A stretch of DNA of 64,000 nt from Liolophura sinensis. Taxonomy: Eukaryota > Mollusca > Polyplacophora > Chitonida > Chitonidae. Shown piece after piece: positions 1 through 9,646 of the stretch (position 1 is the stretch's first letter; each line of letters starts with the position of its first letter). The notes beneath the pieces are model-generated. The model did not search any database. It was not told the DNA's origin and saw nothing but the letters and a program-made list of their open reading frames with translations. The position numbers and the translations under genes were made by a program. The stretch covers positions 30,535,979-30,599,978 of the forward strand of contig NC_088302.1 of NCBI RefSeq assembly GCF_032854445.1. The letters are read 5' to 3'.

Positions 1-129
1 TTTATACGTAGGCAGGAACGTAATACCCTGGTATGTGATTTTGATGACCTCTATCGATATGCGTGACCTTGAGCTAGCGTCGATTGAGAATGCGAGTATT
101 AAAGGCTGTGTACGACACATGTGGGTGCA
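1..129 (-). other. 3' UTR side of the small gene
   Basis: Non-coding sequence downstream of the stop codon. No polyadenylation signal is visible before the window edge. Confidence 0.4.
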
Positions 130-266
130 TCAGTAGGTGATGGCCAGTTGTCTCACTTTCTTCCCAGCTTTTCTCATCTCTTGTCGGTAAGTGTTGTAGT
201 TGATGCAGTGGGGCTGAGTCCGTCGTTCAACATCATATTCAATGGCCATCTTCTCGTCATCGATGA
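130..266 (-). CDS. Small gene, exon 3 with stop codon
   Basis: It begins with two bases completing a Val codon, then IDDEKMAIEYDVERRTQPHC…, and ends at TGA. A long pyrimidine tract and CAG precede it on the minus strand. Codon content and charge pattern look coding. Confidence 0.75.
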
Positions 267-2992
267 CTGATTAAAGTGACAAGAAAAAAAATGAAAAAGG
301 TATAATGAGATTAATTCCAGAGATTTCGTATATTACTAAATGTTAAAGAGCGTGTCTGTGTTATTTGTTATCCAAGCAACAGTATGTTAAGTGTGTATAG
401 AATCCCATATGCAGGGGAAGTAGTGTACCGGCGATGCAGGGCGGAAATCTGGATACCAATTGATGACCGTTCACGCATGTAAGGCTAAGTCGACTCCTTT
501 TCCATAAACACCACACAGAAACATACAAGGTTAGGAGGAAAATGGGTTATCTGTAGTTACTTTAAAATTATGGCGCAGTAATGCCACACTGAATCCTCAC
601 CTCCTTACTACTACATGTTTTCCATGCCAGCTCTTAATGGACTTATTCCCTTTGTATTAAATAACGACATCACACCTCAGTGCACCGGTGAGATTATCGT
701 TTCACTTGTGCTAGTATTCCAGGTATTATGCGCTGGGAAAACGCCCTAACATACCACGTACAGAAATAGCCCAATCTTTCACCTAGCCATTTTTTAACCG
801 GGACATTTCCCTTTATGCGTTAGTAGGTAAATGCTGTCAATTACACTCCAATCGACGAAATGGTCAACAGTTTATGTACGGACTATTGTGCCAATCTAGT
901 GAGGTAAAACGAGTTTAAAACATGCCGTTACTTGACAGTCAGGGAAACAAGGTGGGGCAATTAGCATTAGGTCTAATCGATCACCAATCGATTGAGGCGA
1001 ATCATGCTGTTAAACAGACAGCTTTATGATTGTCGTCACGTTTAGCCGTCCTCGTGTGGCGCGTTACTATGTTCGTACCTTCCTTAGGAGGTTGGAGTTG
1101 AAAAGCAGTTCTTCATAGTTGTTTGTGATTTATCCAGCTTAGGGAAGTGTTCTTCACCATGGTCTGTGTATAATTATCTGGCTTAGTGCTCAGGGTTTTC
1201 TTTACTGTAGCCTGCTTGTACTTACCTGGATTAGTGCTGAAGGTATTCTTCACTGTGGTCTGTGTGTACTTATCTGGATTAGTGATGAGAGTGTTTTTTA
1301 CCGTGGTCTTTGTGTACTTATCTGACTTAGTGGTGAGGGTGTTTTCGCCGTGGTTTGTGTGTACTTATCTGGCCTAGTGCTGAAGGTGTTCTTCACTGTG
1401 GTCTGTGAGTATTTATCTGGATTAGTGGTGATGGTGTTCTTCACTGTGGTCTGTGAGTATTTATCTGGATTAGTGGTGATGGTGTTCTTCACTGTGGTCT
1501 GTGTGTATTTCTCTGGCTTAGTGATGTTTGTGTTCTTCACTCTGGTCTGTGTGTACTTATCTGGCTTAGGGTGAGGGTGTTCTTCACTGTGGTCTGTGTG
1601 TACTTATCTTGCTAAGTGATGGTTTGTGTTCTTCACTGTGGTCTGTGTGTACTTATCTTGCTTAGTAGTGAGGGTTCTCTTTACTGTGGTCTGTGTGTAC
1701 TTATCTGTCTTAGCGGAGGTGGTGTTCTTCACTGTGGTCTGTGTGTACTTATCTGGCTTAGAAGTGAGGGTGTTCTTCACTGTGGTCAGTATGAACGTAT
1801 CTGGCTAAGTGGTGATGGTGTTCTTCACTGAGGTCTGTGTGTACTTATCTGGATTAGTGGTGATGGTGTTCTTCACTTCTGTGTGCTTACCTTGCTTGGT
1901 GGGGAGAGTGTTTTTCACAGTGGTCTGTGCATTCCTTAGTTCTCCATACACTCGGAAGGTTTCGAGTTGGGTGAGGAGATTGTTGGGGACAGGAGGCGGG
2001 GTACATCCAAGCCAAGGCTGTCGAGCATCAGTCGATCGTCCGAACACCGCTGTCCAAGTCCTTACCTGCGAGAAGCAAAAGTCAATCAACACATATTTTT
2101 TATTGGTTGATTATTATTTGCTGATTTATTTCTTTTTTAAAATATTTATGCATTTGACGTGTATGGCTGATAGAGATTGGACAGAGCCCATGGCTAAATA
2201 CCACAACTCCCCAGATACCCGACAAGCCTTCCAACATAAAGTCGCCGCCATCTTGCCACAAGAAACTACCACACCTTCTCAGACACCCGACAAACCTTCC
2301 GACATAAAGTCGCAGCCACCTTGCCACATAAAATTACCAAACCTTTCCAGATACCCGACAAACCTGACGACAGCCATTTTGCCAAGTGAGACAAACCTTT
2401 CCTCTCCGAGTTTCATTCGATACATTAGTCGAAAACAATCAACATACCTGACCATTAGTACACTTATTGATACATCGGTTTTGCCAAATCTCGTTCTCTT
2501 CACCCTCCTGTGGTGATTTGGGGTTAAAATTGATTGATTTTACTCGATACGAGCTCGTTGATCTTGCTCGGTGAAAAATCAGCAAAAATCTTTTGGATAA
2601 AGATGAAGTTTTGAGCTTGGAAAAAAAGGTTTAAAATCCATTATCACCATCATAATAAAAGACCGTGATTTCAGAAAGATTATTAACTCTTTTTCGCTGG
2701 AACACTTATTTCAGTACATCTACATATACAGTTACGTTGCTTTTCTGATCATACAGTCTGACAAACTGCCTCCCACCAACCTTCATTCGTTAGACAATCC
2801 ACATCATGCACATTCCAGCATACTTTGCTCTCGAATATTAATGAATTTCGTTCCTTTACTCACATACAATGTCAAGTCGCATAGCGCCTATTAGCATGCA
2901 AGTGTTTTCCAGCCTAACTGTAGGTTACTTCCAATTTCATGACTTACCTCAGCTGCTGAACCCTTGGTTAGAAGATTGGCTTTGGATGTCAT
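130..2992 (-). CDS. Small three-exon protein gene, 118 residues, function unknown
   Basis: Coding exons on the minus strand are 2992-2948, 2065-1891 and 266-130. The start ATG (2992-2990) is the first Met after an in-frame TGA. Exon 1 ends GAG|GTAAGT in phase 0. Exon 2 starts after CTTCTCGCAG and ends CAAG|GTAAGC in phase 1. Exon 3 starts after TTTAATCAG and runs to TGA at 132-130. All phases agree and the total is 357 nt including the stop. The product is basic and hydrophilic, with no signal peptide or membrane segment. It has a Pro-rich patch (CTPPPVPNN) around residue 36 and a Lys/Arg-rich C-terminus (RQEMRKAGKKVRQLAITY). I do not recognise the family. Size and composition would suit a small cytoskeletal or ciliary protein, but that is a guess. 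The splice structure is well supported. Confidence 0.72.
267..1104. other. Intron 2 of the small gene, non-repeat part
   Basis: I see no exon, RNA gene or recognisable element here. Confidence 0.4.
1105..1890 (-). repeat. 48-bp minisatellite at the exon 2 donor
   Basis: About 16 degenerate 48-bp units. On the minus strand each reads as 16 codons close to KNTITTNPDKYTQTTV. The unit is a copy of the end of exon 2 plus the start of its intron. Exon 2 itself ends QTTVKNTLPTKQ|GKHT, so the array starts exactly at the real donor. In most units the donor's first G is A (CCAGATAAGT), which removes the GT. One unit near 1221-1232 keeps CCAG|GTAAGT. The opposite strand is also largely open because the unit is a multiple of three. 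Confidence 0.85.
1891..2065 (-). CDS. Small gene, exon 2 (58 codons + 1 nt)
   Basis: It begins VRTWTAVFGRSTDARQPW and ends …NAQTTVKNTLPTKQ + G. The last 40 or so exon bases and the donor are the template for the 48-bp minisatellite that fills the adjoining intron. Confidence 0.72.
2205..2400. repeat. 68-bp tandem repeat in intron 1 of the small gene
   Basis: CCCGACAA(G/A)CC recurs at about 2218, 2286 and 2354, each followed by related sequence. About 2.5 degenerate copies. Confidence 0.65.
2948..2992 (-). CDS. Small gene, exon 1 (15 codons)
   Basis: It encodes MTSKANLLTKGSAAE and is followed by a consensus donor GTAAGT read on the minus strand. The reading frame upstream of the ATG is open for about 25 codons and then reaches TGA, which supports this start. 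Confidence 0.7.
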
Positions 2993-3462
2993 GGCTCTCC
3001 CTGCTGGTGCAGAACGCTCTACAGCCACCTCTCCTAGCTGTATGGTAGATTGTACCGACTTTCACTGGTCAGTCAGTCTGTGCTGTGCGGGGCTCGCTCC
3101 AGCGTGAGGAAACCGAAGGCTTAACGTCACGCTGGGCGAGCGGTGTTAAAACCGTGTAACACAGCTAATACTTTTGTCTGATTTTGTGGTAAGAATATCA
3201 GGTAGGTATAAATACAGCATAATGCAGCCCTAAATGCCAGACTTAATACATCATCAATACACGAGTATTTATGTGCCGTTTCAAGTGTTCTTTTTGAGCG
3301 ATTTATAGGTTTAGAGATAAGCTATATGCTGGAGCTTGTGTTGTAACCCATACAACCCAGCACTTAACCCCACTGAAAATATCTAATACCGCTTTGTAGA
3401 GTGTAGCATTGGCTGGCAGAACCATGTAATGCAGCTAGGTTACAGGTACAGTGATCATATAA
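2993..3462. other. 5' flank of the small gene
   Basis: Upstream region of the minus-strand gene. It is locally GC-richer at 3060-3150. No TATA box or other site can be defended. Confidence 0.3.
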
Positions 3463-3629
3463 TATTTATTTATTTATTTATTTATTTATTTATTTGATTG
3501 GTGTTTTACGCCGTACTCAAGAATATTTCACTTATACGACGGCGGCCAACATTATGGTGGGTGGAAACCGGGCAGAGCCCGCGGGAAACCCACGACCGTC
3601 CGCAGGTTGCTGGAAGACCTTCCCACGCA
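3463..3629 (-). mobile_element. SINE-A copy, tRNA head missing
   Basis: The TTTA-repeat tail is at the left, then the conserved GGTGTTTTACGCCGTACTC end and the core. It stops at CTTCCCACG, before the tRNA-like head. Confidence 0.85.
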
Positions 3630-3715
3630 TAATAGTATATAAAATAATTTGAGATAAACAAATGAGTAATATACTGATGAGTCAAGTTGTTCAGAAACAA
3701 AGTGTCATCTTTTCA

Positions 3716-3870
3716 AGAAAAAGAGGTTTGTCTTGTACCTGGTGAAGGTTAGAGGTTTACTCCTATCACCTCGGTGACGTCCAACAATAAACCTGGCAGT
3801 CGTCATGTGAGTGAAAAAATATTGAGCACGGCGTAAAACACCGACCAGTCAATCAGTCAAGCAATCTGTC
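3716..3870 (+). mobile_element. Degenerate SINE tail
   Basis: It ends ATATTGAGCACGGCGTAAAA followed by CACCGACCAG. This is the shared SINE tail, with a diverged body upstream. Confidence 0.5.
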
Positions 3871-4464
3871 TATCTATCAATCAATTTATCTGGTTGGGAG
3901 TAATCGCCCTACTCTAGTTAATGACGAGAGTAACCAATCATCCATTAGCAGTCAAGTACCTAAAACATCTCATGAGAGTTGGAGTTGTCTGTATGCAACC
4001 TTTCAGCATGAAGGAATCAAACACCAAATCAGTCAATCAATCAATCAACTAACCAACCATGACCATGGGACGATGGCCTGCAAGAGGAATAACGCTTTGA
4101 GGTTAGCGAAAGAGCAAGCTATATATGTAGAAACCGAAAGTTTCCAAGTCATTTATTGAATCGCCTATTGTACATCACAGCACCAGCCTAAGTCTAAATC
4201 AATCGGAAGAATGATGAATAAATCAGGGATTTATTGACTTGTACAGAAGAACGTGGTTTCAAGGATGAAAGCGCATCGCAGAATCCATTTGCTCGTGGTT
4301 AATGAGGTGTGGCCTGGGAGTTATCTCCCGCTGTCTAAGCTGTTTAATTCACGTCTGCTTTCACACTACACTTTGCTCCTGTGAAATGGCGAAACAGGCT
4401 AAACCATTCAAACTTACACAGGTCGTCCTAACAAGCGTTCTGTTTTGTTCTTTTCTGTCTTTAC

Positions 4465-4536
4465 TTATCTATTCGATTGGACGCCGTATACAAGAATACT
4501 TATCCTGTACGACGGCGGCCAGCATTATGATGAGGG
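4465..4536 (-). mobile_element. SINE-A fragment
   Basis: It contains CGATTGGACGCCGTATACAA and TACGACGGCGGCCAGCATTA, both diverged from the SINE-A consensus. Confidence 0.6.
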
Positions 4537-4857
4537 AAAAAAACCCCCAAAAAAACCCCACGCCATCATCACGTGATTCATGACGATTACAGACAAGTAA
4601 GAAACGTAATAACAGCACCACTCTATGTTTAAATCGATCAGACGAATGATGAATAAAACAGGGATTGATTGACCTGTACAGAAGAGCGTGATCTCAAGGA
4701 TAAACGCGCCAAACAGAATCCATTTGCTCGTGGTCAATGAGGTATTGTCTCCCATTGTCTTGTCTATTTAATTCATTCTAAACTTTAGTCATATGGAATT
4801 ACGAACCGGCATAAACCATCTCACTGAAACAAGTCCTCCTCAGACGTGTTCTTTTTT

Positions 4858-4950
4858 TCTGTATTTATATATGTATGCGTTTGTATTTTCATGCCACACC
4901 CAAGGACATCTCTCCTACATGACGGCTGCCAACATTATGGTGAGGAATAA
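4858..4950 (-). mobile_element. Degenerate SINE-A fragment
   Basis: It keeps TGACGGCTGCCAACATTATG and a relic of the tail end. Strongly diverged. Confidence 0.45.
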
Positions 4951-5090
4951 AAAAACTTGATTTTTTCTGTATAGTTGTCCTCCTACACCTTAAAAATGAT
5001 TTGTTTTTATACCGCTTGGAACCAAGCAGTTTAGGCGGAAATGCTTTTATTGCTTTTAACGAAATGGTCCTCGCATGAGCGGAAATTAGA

Positions 5091-5448
5091 GTGAGTGATT
5101 GAGTGCTTGGGGTTAAACATCTTATTTAACAATTTTTCAGTCATCTGACGACGAAGGAGTCCTTGGAGTGCATGTAATGTGACCCCTTGTTGCAGGACGG
5201 ATTTCCACCGCTCTTTTATCTAGTGCTGCTTCACTGAGACGCCTTACCGAAGACAAGTAAGCTGCCCCACCCGAGCCATTACACTGATATGGGTCAACCA
5301 GTCGTTGAACTATCCCCTTAATGCTGAAAGCCAGGCGAGGAAGGCGAGTCAACTTTTTTTAAGGTCCTAGGTGAGCCCCGACCCAGGATTGATCCTGGAT
5401 CTACCGCTCCCGAAGCGGATGCTCTACCAGCTGAGTTATCGGGACTGG
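5091..5448 (-). mobile_element. SINE-B, full length with tRNA-like head
   Basis: On the minus strand the head reads GATAACTCAGCTGGTAGAGC (A box), then an anticodon-like loop TTCGGGA between CCGC/GCGG arms, then CAGGATCAATCCTG (B box). If folded as a tRNA the anticodon would be CGG (Pro type). The tail end reads CGACG…TTAAACCCCAAGC. The head lies inside a repeated element, so this is a SINE and not a tRNA gene. Confidence 0.85.
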
Positions 5449-5561
5449 TAATCATCGAAATCAGAGCTGCATCTGTTTAATGGTGTGAATACCGATTGGA
5501 TCTGCGCCTCAATGGGTTGTTGTCTTTTTACACGGTGGTGAACTGTTGGAAACTATGCGCT

Positions 5562-5746
5562 GAAATAGACATTCGTATACCGGCCGTCAACCAAGAACCA
5601 AGCAATTCCCAAAACGACGTTTAACACAAACTACCAAATGACTAAGAAAGTATACTCAGTATGAAAATAGGACTTTATCATGCAAAGAGAAGCAGCCAAC
5701 AGTTTTGAATGATGTTGGAAAGACGCAAGGTATGTTCTAGGCGACT
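5562..5746 (+). repeat. Repeat D copy
   Basis: A dispersed unit starting near GACATTCGTATACCGGCCGT, passing AAAACGACGTTTAACACAAA and ending GTTCTAGGCGACTGAGT. Other copies flank the 3' ends of Penelope-like elements in this window. Confidence 0.65.
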
Positions 5747-5958
5747 GAGTGGTTTAACGTCCTACTTAACAATTTTTTTAGTCATATGACGATGAAGGAG
5801 TCCTTAGAGCGTATGCCACATGCTTCCTTGTTGCAGGACGGATTTCCACCGCTCTCTTGTCTAGTGCTGCTTCACTGAGACGACGTACCGAAGGCAAGTA
5901 AGCCACATCAACCGAACCATTATACTGACATGGGTCAGCCGGTCATTTCACTATCCCC
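5747..5958 (-). mobile_element. SINE-B copy cut by a MITE
   Basis: It matches the 5091 copy up to CTATCCCCTT. The consensus continues with TTAATGC, but here a TTAA-type MITE follows. Confidence 0.75.
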
Positions 5959-5962
5959 TTGA

Positions 5963-6332
5963 AGGAGAACAAAACTTAAAAACATGACACTATAGGCTGA
6001 AAAGAACACATTACTTTCTATCTTGTGGTGCCTGCTGCATGACTTTGCGATTTTTCCTCGCCATACACGTAAAGCATAAATACGGCAAAGCTGGCATAAA
6101 TCGCTGAGTCTATCGCGTCCTCCATCTTTAACACCCTGTATTTTATGCTGAGGGTGTGTTGCCTCTCAGCCATTGAGAATGGTTAAAACTGCCGGCTTGT
6201 TAGTGTAATCTCGGAACCTACATCCAACATTCCGGTTTCCCGATCATCAAGCGGAGAACGAACTGTACTGTTCGCTAGCGTGTTGGAAGAAGAGTTCTAC
6301 CCGAAATATACGAACTGCACTTCGACTGTTTC
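5963..6332 (+). mobile_element. TTAA-MITE copy, 3' part missing
   Basis: Its left end, AGGAGAACAAAACTTAAAAA, matches the two complete copies at 14735 and 20710. It ends abruptly at a Penelope-like 3' tail. The flanking TTAA has mutated to TTGA and falls at the TTAA of the SINE-B consensus. Confidence 0.75.
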
Positions 6333-6417
6333 AGCACGATGAATATACTGCCCCTAACCCCTAGCTCCAGGCTAAGCGAAATTAGACACCATCATGAAGC
6401 AGAGTGCCAGGGATTCT
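6333..6417 (-). mobile_element. Solo 3' tail of a Penelope-like element
   Basis: AGCACGATGAATATAC through AGAGTGCCAGGGATTC is shared with 7969-8042 and, inverted, with 42165-42235. Confidence 0.6.
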
Positions 6418-6420
6418 GGA

Positions 6421-6705
6421 GTGAGTGAGGGAATGCTTGGGGTTTAACGTCGTACTTCACAATTTTTCAGTCATATGACGACAAAGTCCTTAGAGTGCAG
6501 GTAACTTGACTACTCCTTGCAGGACGGATTCCCACCGCATTTTTCTCTAGTGATGTGTCACTGAGACGACTTGCCGAAGGCAAGTAAACGACCCCGCCCT
6601 GGCCATTTTACTGATACTATTACATTATACTGGTCTACCAGTCGTTGCGCTATCTCCTTTATGCTGAAGGCCAAGCGAGGAAGTTACAACTACCTCTTCT
6701 GAGGT

Positions 6706-6707
<2 letters not shown>
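6421..6707 (-). mobile_element. SINE-B copy ending at a TA tract
   Basis: It carries the SINE-B tail GCTTGGGGTTTAACGTCGTA and body. The head is missing where the TA microsatellite begins. Confidence 0.75.

Positions 6708-6767
<60 letters not shown>
6708..6767. repeat. (TA)n microsatellite
   Basis: About 30 uninterrupted TA units. Confidence 0.97.
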
Positions 6768-6769
<2 letters not shown>

Positions 6770-6960
6770 CGTCCGACATTCCTATACCAATCGTAGTCCG
6801 TAAAGGGCGTTCCAAGTCGATAATCGCAAGATCCATTTCCAAAAGAACGTTTAACACTAACTCCCAAAGACAAAGGTATGAAAGAAATTATACAAATAAG
6901 AAATAAAGCCGGTAACACACGAGAGAGAAGTGGTCATCAGTTTTCAATGATGCCGGGCAG
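6768..6960 (+). repeat. Repeat D copy
   Basis: GCGTCCGACATTCCTATACC… through AGAACGTTTAACACTAACTC. It lies at the 3' side of the minus-strand Penelope-like copy at 7140-7930, and inverted it matches 54300-54392. Confidence 0.65.
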
Positions 6961-7139
6961 ACAATGAATATTCCAGGCATGAATTCCATATCAAAGTTCA
7001 AATTCGTAGTCCGTGAATGAGTTCCATGTCAAATAACAATTAAACAAGTATCTCAGTCGCGCTTTAATTGCAACTGTTCATAAAGGCATCATGCTGATGT
7101 AATGAGCATGGCTACCTTTAAGCGGTACCTAGCCCCAGT

Positions 7140-7930
7140 TAAGCGGTATTAGATACAGTTTGAAAATGACGAGCGTTACAGACCCTAACCGATCAGATTG
7201 TGATTCAAAAGTAACGGACGATTACGTCTTTCCCGTTAATATGTAAAGATCTCATACTACAAGAGGCGCCATCTATGATGTTACACATGACATACAAGAT
7301 AGACGGTTACACTGGGAAACCAGCGCCATCTATGTTGTTAAATACCATGTACGTCATAGATATGTACATAGGGATAACAGCGCCATCTATGTGGTTGATC
7401 ACAATGCAGATCGCCAGAGATTCTGAACGCTCTGTCTATACCTGCAACGAGAGTGTTATACTCATTGTAGAATTTGAGAAACTTAGAATGAAGGCGTTTG
7501 ATGGAGTATCCTTGACAAACTAGTTTTTGAACTAGCAACTTGTGACGCAGATTAAAGTCATCACAATTAACGCAAGATCTGACAAATGCTACAAGGCGAG
7601 ATATGTATACGCCATATGCAGGACCCTTTGGTATATTGCTATCTAAATAAGGATAATTTACAATATCAAAATTGAAATTATCAATTTCGTGAAAGGAGAC
7701 CTTGTTCGTCTTTGTACAGATATACATCCAAATAAGATGTACCATCAGGACTATTTGTTGTCTCCTTTAAATCCAATGAAGGCGGATAGATTTCCTTCAC
7801 CGCTTCAGCAATATGGGGATTAGGCCTATTTAACGCCAGTAGATCATCAATATACCTCTTGGTAAATGAAAAGGATCGAGCTTTAAAGATATTACTTTTA
7901 AGTAATTTCTGCATATATTCGTACCCAGGA
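7140..7930 (-). mobile_element. Penelope-like retroelement, 5'-truncated copy 1
   Basis: The minus strand encodes the C-terminal part of a reverse transcriptase. It has the catalytic motif RYIDDLLAL, then SLDLKETT, SYLDVYLYKDEQGLL, then after a frame break FNFDIVNYPYLDSNIPKGPA and YGVYISRLVAF. The 3' non-coding tail contains three ATAGATGG-type motifs. Sequence and tail are nearly identical to the copy at 52885-54395, which suggests recent movement. The RT motifs A and B are missing here. Assignment to Penelope-like elements rests on the overall RT type and is less certain than RT itself. Confidence 0.8.
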
Positions 7931-7958
7931 TTGACCCTAGATCTACCATTCACGGTAT
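7926..7958 (-). mobile_element. SINE-B head fragment
   Basis: CCAGGATTGACCCTAGATCT resembles the B-box region of the SINE-B at 5383-5410. It forms the boundary between two Penelope-like copies. Confidence 0.4.
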
Positions 7959-7964
7959 TAAGCA

Positions 7965-8815
7965 CGATGAATATACAGCTCCTAGCTCTAGGTTAAGCGC
8001 AATTAGACACAGTCATGAAGCAGAGTGCCAGGGATTCAGTAGACTCTGTCCAAATTTACTTACACGAGAATTATACTCATTGTAAAACTTAAGAAACTTC
8101 TAGCGAATAACCTTGACACACAAGGTTTTGCAGTAATAACTTGTGACGTTGATTTAAATCGTCACATAACATACAGGATCTAACAAATGCCATAAAGTAC
8201 AGTAAGATATCTACACACCATATGCAAGACCCTTCGATACACTGCTGTTCAAGTAAGGGTAATTTACTGACTCAAAATTGAAACTGCGAGAGAGGAAACC
8301 GTTTTGGTCTTCGTACAAATATAGATCAAGATAAGATGTACGTTAGGGAGAGTCTCTGGTTTCCTTTAAATCCACGAATGGTCGTGGGTTTCCCCTGGGG
8401 TCTGACCCCTTCCCTTCCACCATAATGCTGGCGGCCGTCGTATAAGTAAAATATTTGTGGGTACGGCGTAAAACACCAATCAGTCAAATCAATCAAATCC
8501 TTTAAATCCATCGAAGGTGGATATATATCTTTCACGGTCTTTGCTAAATGTGGATTGTTTAAAGCCAGCAGATCATCAGTATACGGTTTACTGAATGAGA
8601 AAAATTGGACCTGGTGGGGATTACTCCTTAATAGCTTCTGCATATAGCCGTATTTAAATGAGAACAGGCATAGGTCGGCGAAAAGGGGGCACGATTGGTA
8701 CCTATCGGAATACCTATACCTATATTTTATATAGATGTTATTAATGACAAATTCTATGAATGGTAATCCTTGTATTGTAGTTAAACTGGTGAAGGCTTTG
8801 TCGCTTTAGCCTTGG
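7965..8815 (-). mobile_element. Penelope-like retroelement copy 2, degraded, with a SINE inside
   Basis: The minus strand shows a decayed RT: LPFIEFVINNIYIK, FADLCLFSFKYGYMQKLL, FSFSKPYTDDLLALNNPHLA (YIDD changed to YTDD) and IYPPSMDLKD. It has several frame breaks. SINE-A DNA interrupts it at 8375-8497. It belongs to a different subfamily from copy 1, with the 3' tail shared with 6333-6417. Confidence 0.75.
8375..8497 (+). mobile_element. SINE-A, 5'-truncated, inside a Penelope-like copy
   Basis: It contains GTCGTGGGTTTCCCCTGGGG… to GTACGGCGTAAAACACCAAT. A 13-bp target-site duplication, TCCTTTAAATCCA, flanks it at 8362-8374 and 8498-8510. Confidence 0.88.
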
Positions 8816-9356
8816 ACTCATTCGAAGTCGTTGGTTTTGTGTTTTGATTTTTGATTTCAAAATGTCATTTTAAACAAAACTTTAAAGCGTTCCGAGCTAA
8901 CACAATCCTCCGCCACAGTTAAATGATCAAATCAGAATGCACTATACAGATAAAGGGACAATACTGTGCATATGTGTCGTCGGCTATCTCGTAATGGTGA
9001 AGAATCGTTACAAAATTCCTGAACCCAGACCATCAAACTGACAAACTGACTGGCATGCAGGCGGACAGAGGGACTGGATAATATATTCATTTTAAACGAC
9101 ATATTCATTTATTTGATTTTTGCTTGGAGCAAACCTGAGCGCCCCTGGTCTTGGACGAATGTTAAATTGTGCTAACAGCCATCTGAAAACCGCGATCAGC
9201 TCCCCTCCGAGAGTAAGGAAATGTAGACAAGTAACTGCACGTGGTGGCTAACTTTCTCTTCAAGAATTTAGCGGCGTCCACAAATGCGAACGGTCAACCG
9301 AATTATCTCCCTTTGGCCGTCGTTGTTACGCATACATGTGCATAGGGAGGCCTATT
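8816..9356. other. Intergenic, nothing recognised
   Basis: No open frame, repeat or element I can support. Confidence 0.4.
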
Positions 9357-9368
9357 TGTTTTATATAA

Positions 9369-9634
9369 TTTATTTATTTATTTGATTGGTGTTTTACGCC
9401 GTACTCAAGAATATTTCACTTATACGACGGCGGCCAGCATTATGGTGGGTGGAAACCGGGCACAGCCCGGGGGAAACCCACGACCATCCGCAGGTTGCTG
9501 GCAGACCTTCCCACTTACGGCCGGAGAGGAAGCCAGCATGAACTGGACTTGAACTCACAGCGACCGCATTGGTGAGAGGCTCCTGGGTCATTACGCTGCG
9601 CTAGCGCGCTAACCCACTGAGCTACGGAGGCCCC
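9369..9634 (-). mobile_element. SINE-A, full length
   Basis: Runs from the TTTA tail to the tRNA-like head, which on the minus strand reads CGTAGCTCAGTGGGTTAGCG (A box) and GAGTTCAAGTCC (B box). Exact 12-bp target-site duplications, TGTTTTATATAA, lie at 9357-9368 and 9635-9646. Confidence 0.93.
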
Positions 9635-9646
9635 TGTTTTATATAA

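Noticed and set aside
1186..1831. Plus-strand proteins of VFFTVVCVYLSGLV repeats
   Set aside because: They are the reverse reading of the 48-bp minisatellite, whose length is a multiple of three.
5380..5448. A tRNA-Pro(CGG) gene
   Set aside because: The tRNA-like part continues into the SINE-B body and recurs with it. The arms are imperfect.
9394..9591. Protein with CGWSWVSPGLCPVSTHHNAG and relatives at 3506, 49321 and 57960
   Set aside because: All are translations of SINE-A copies.
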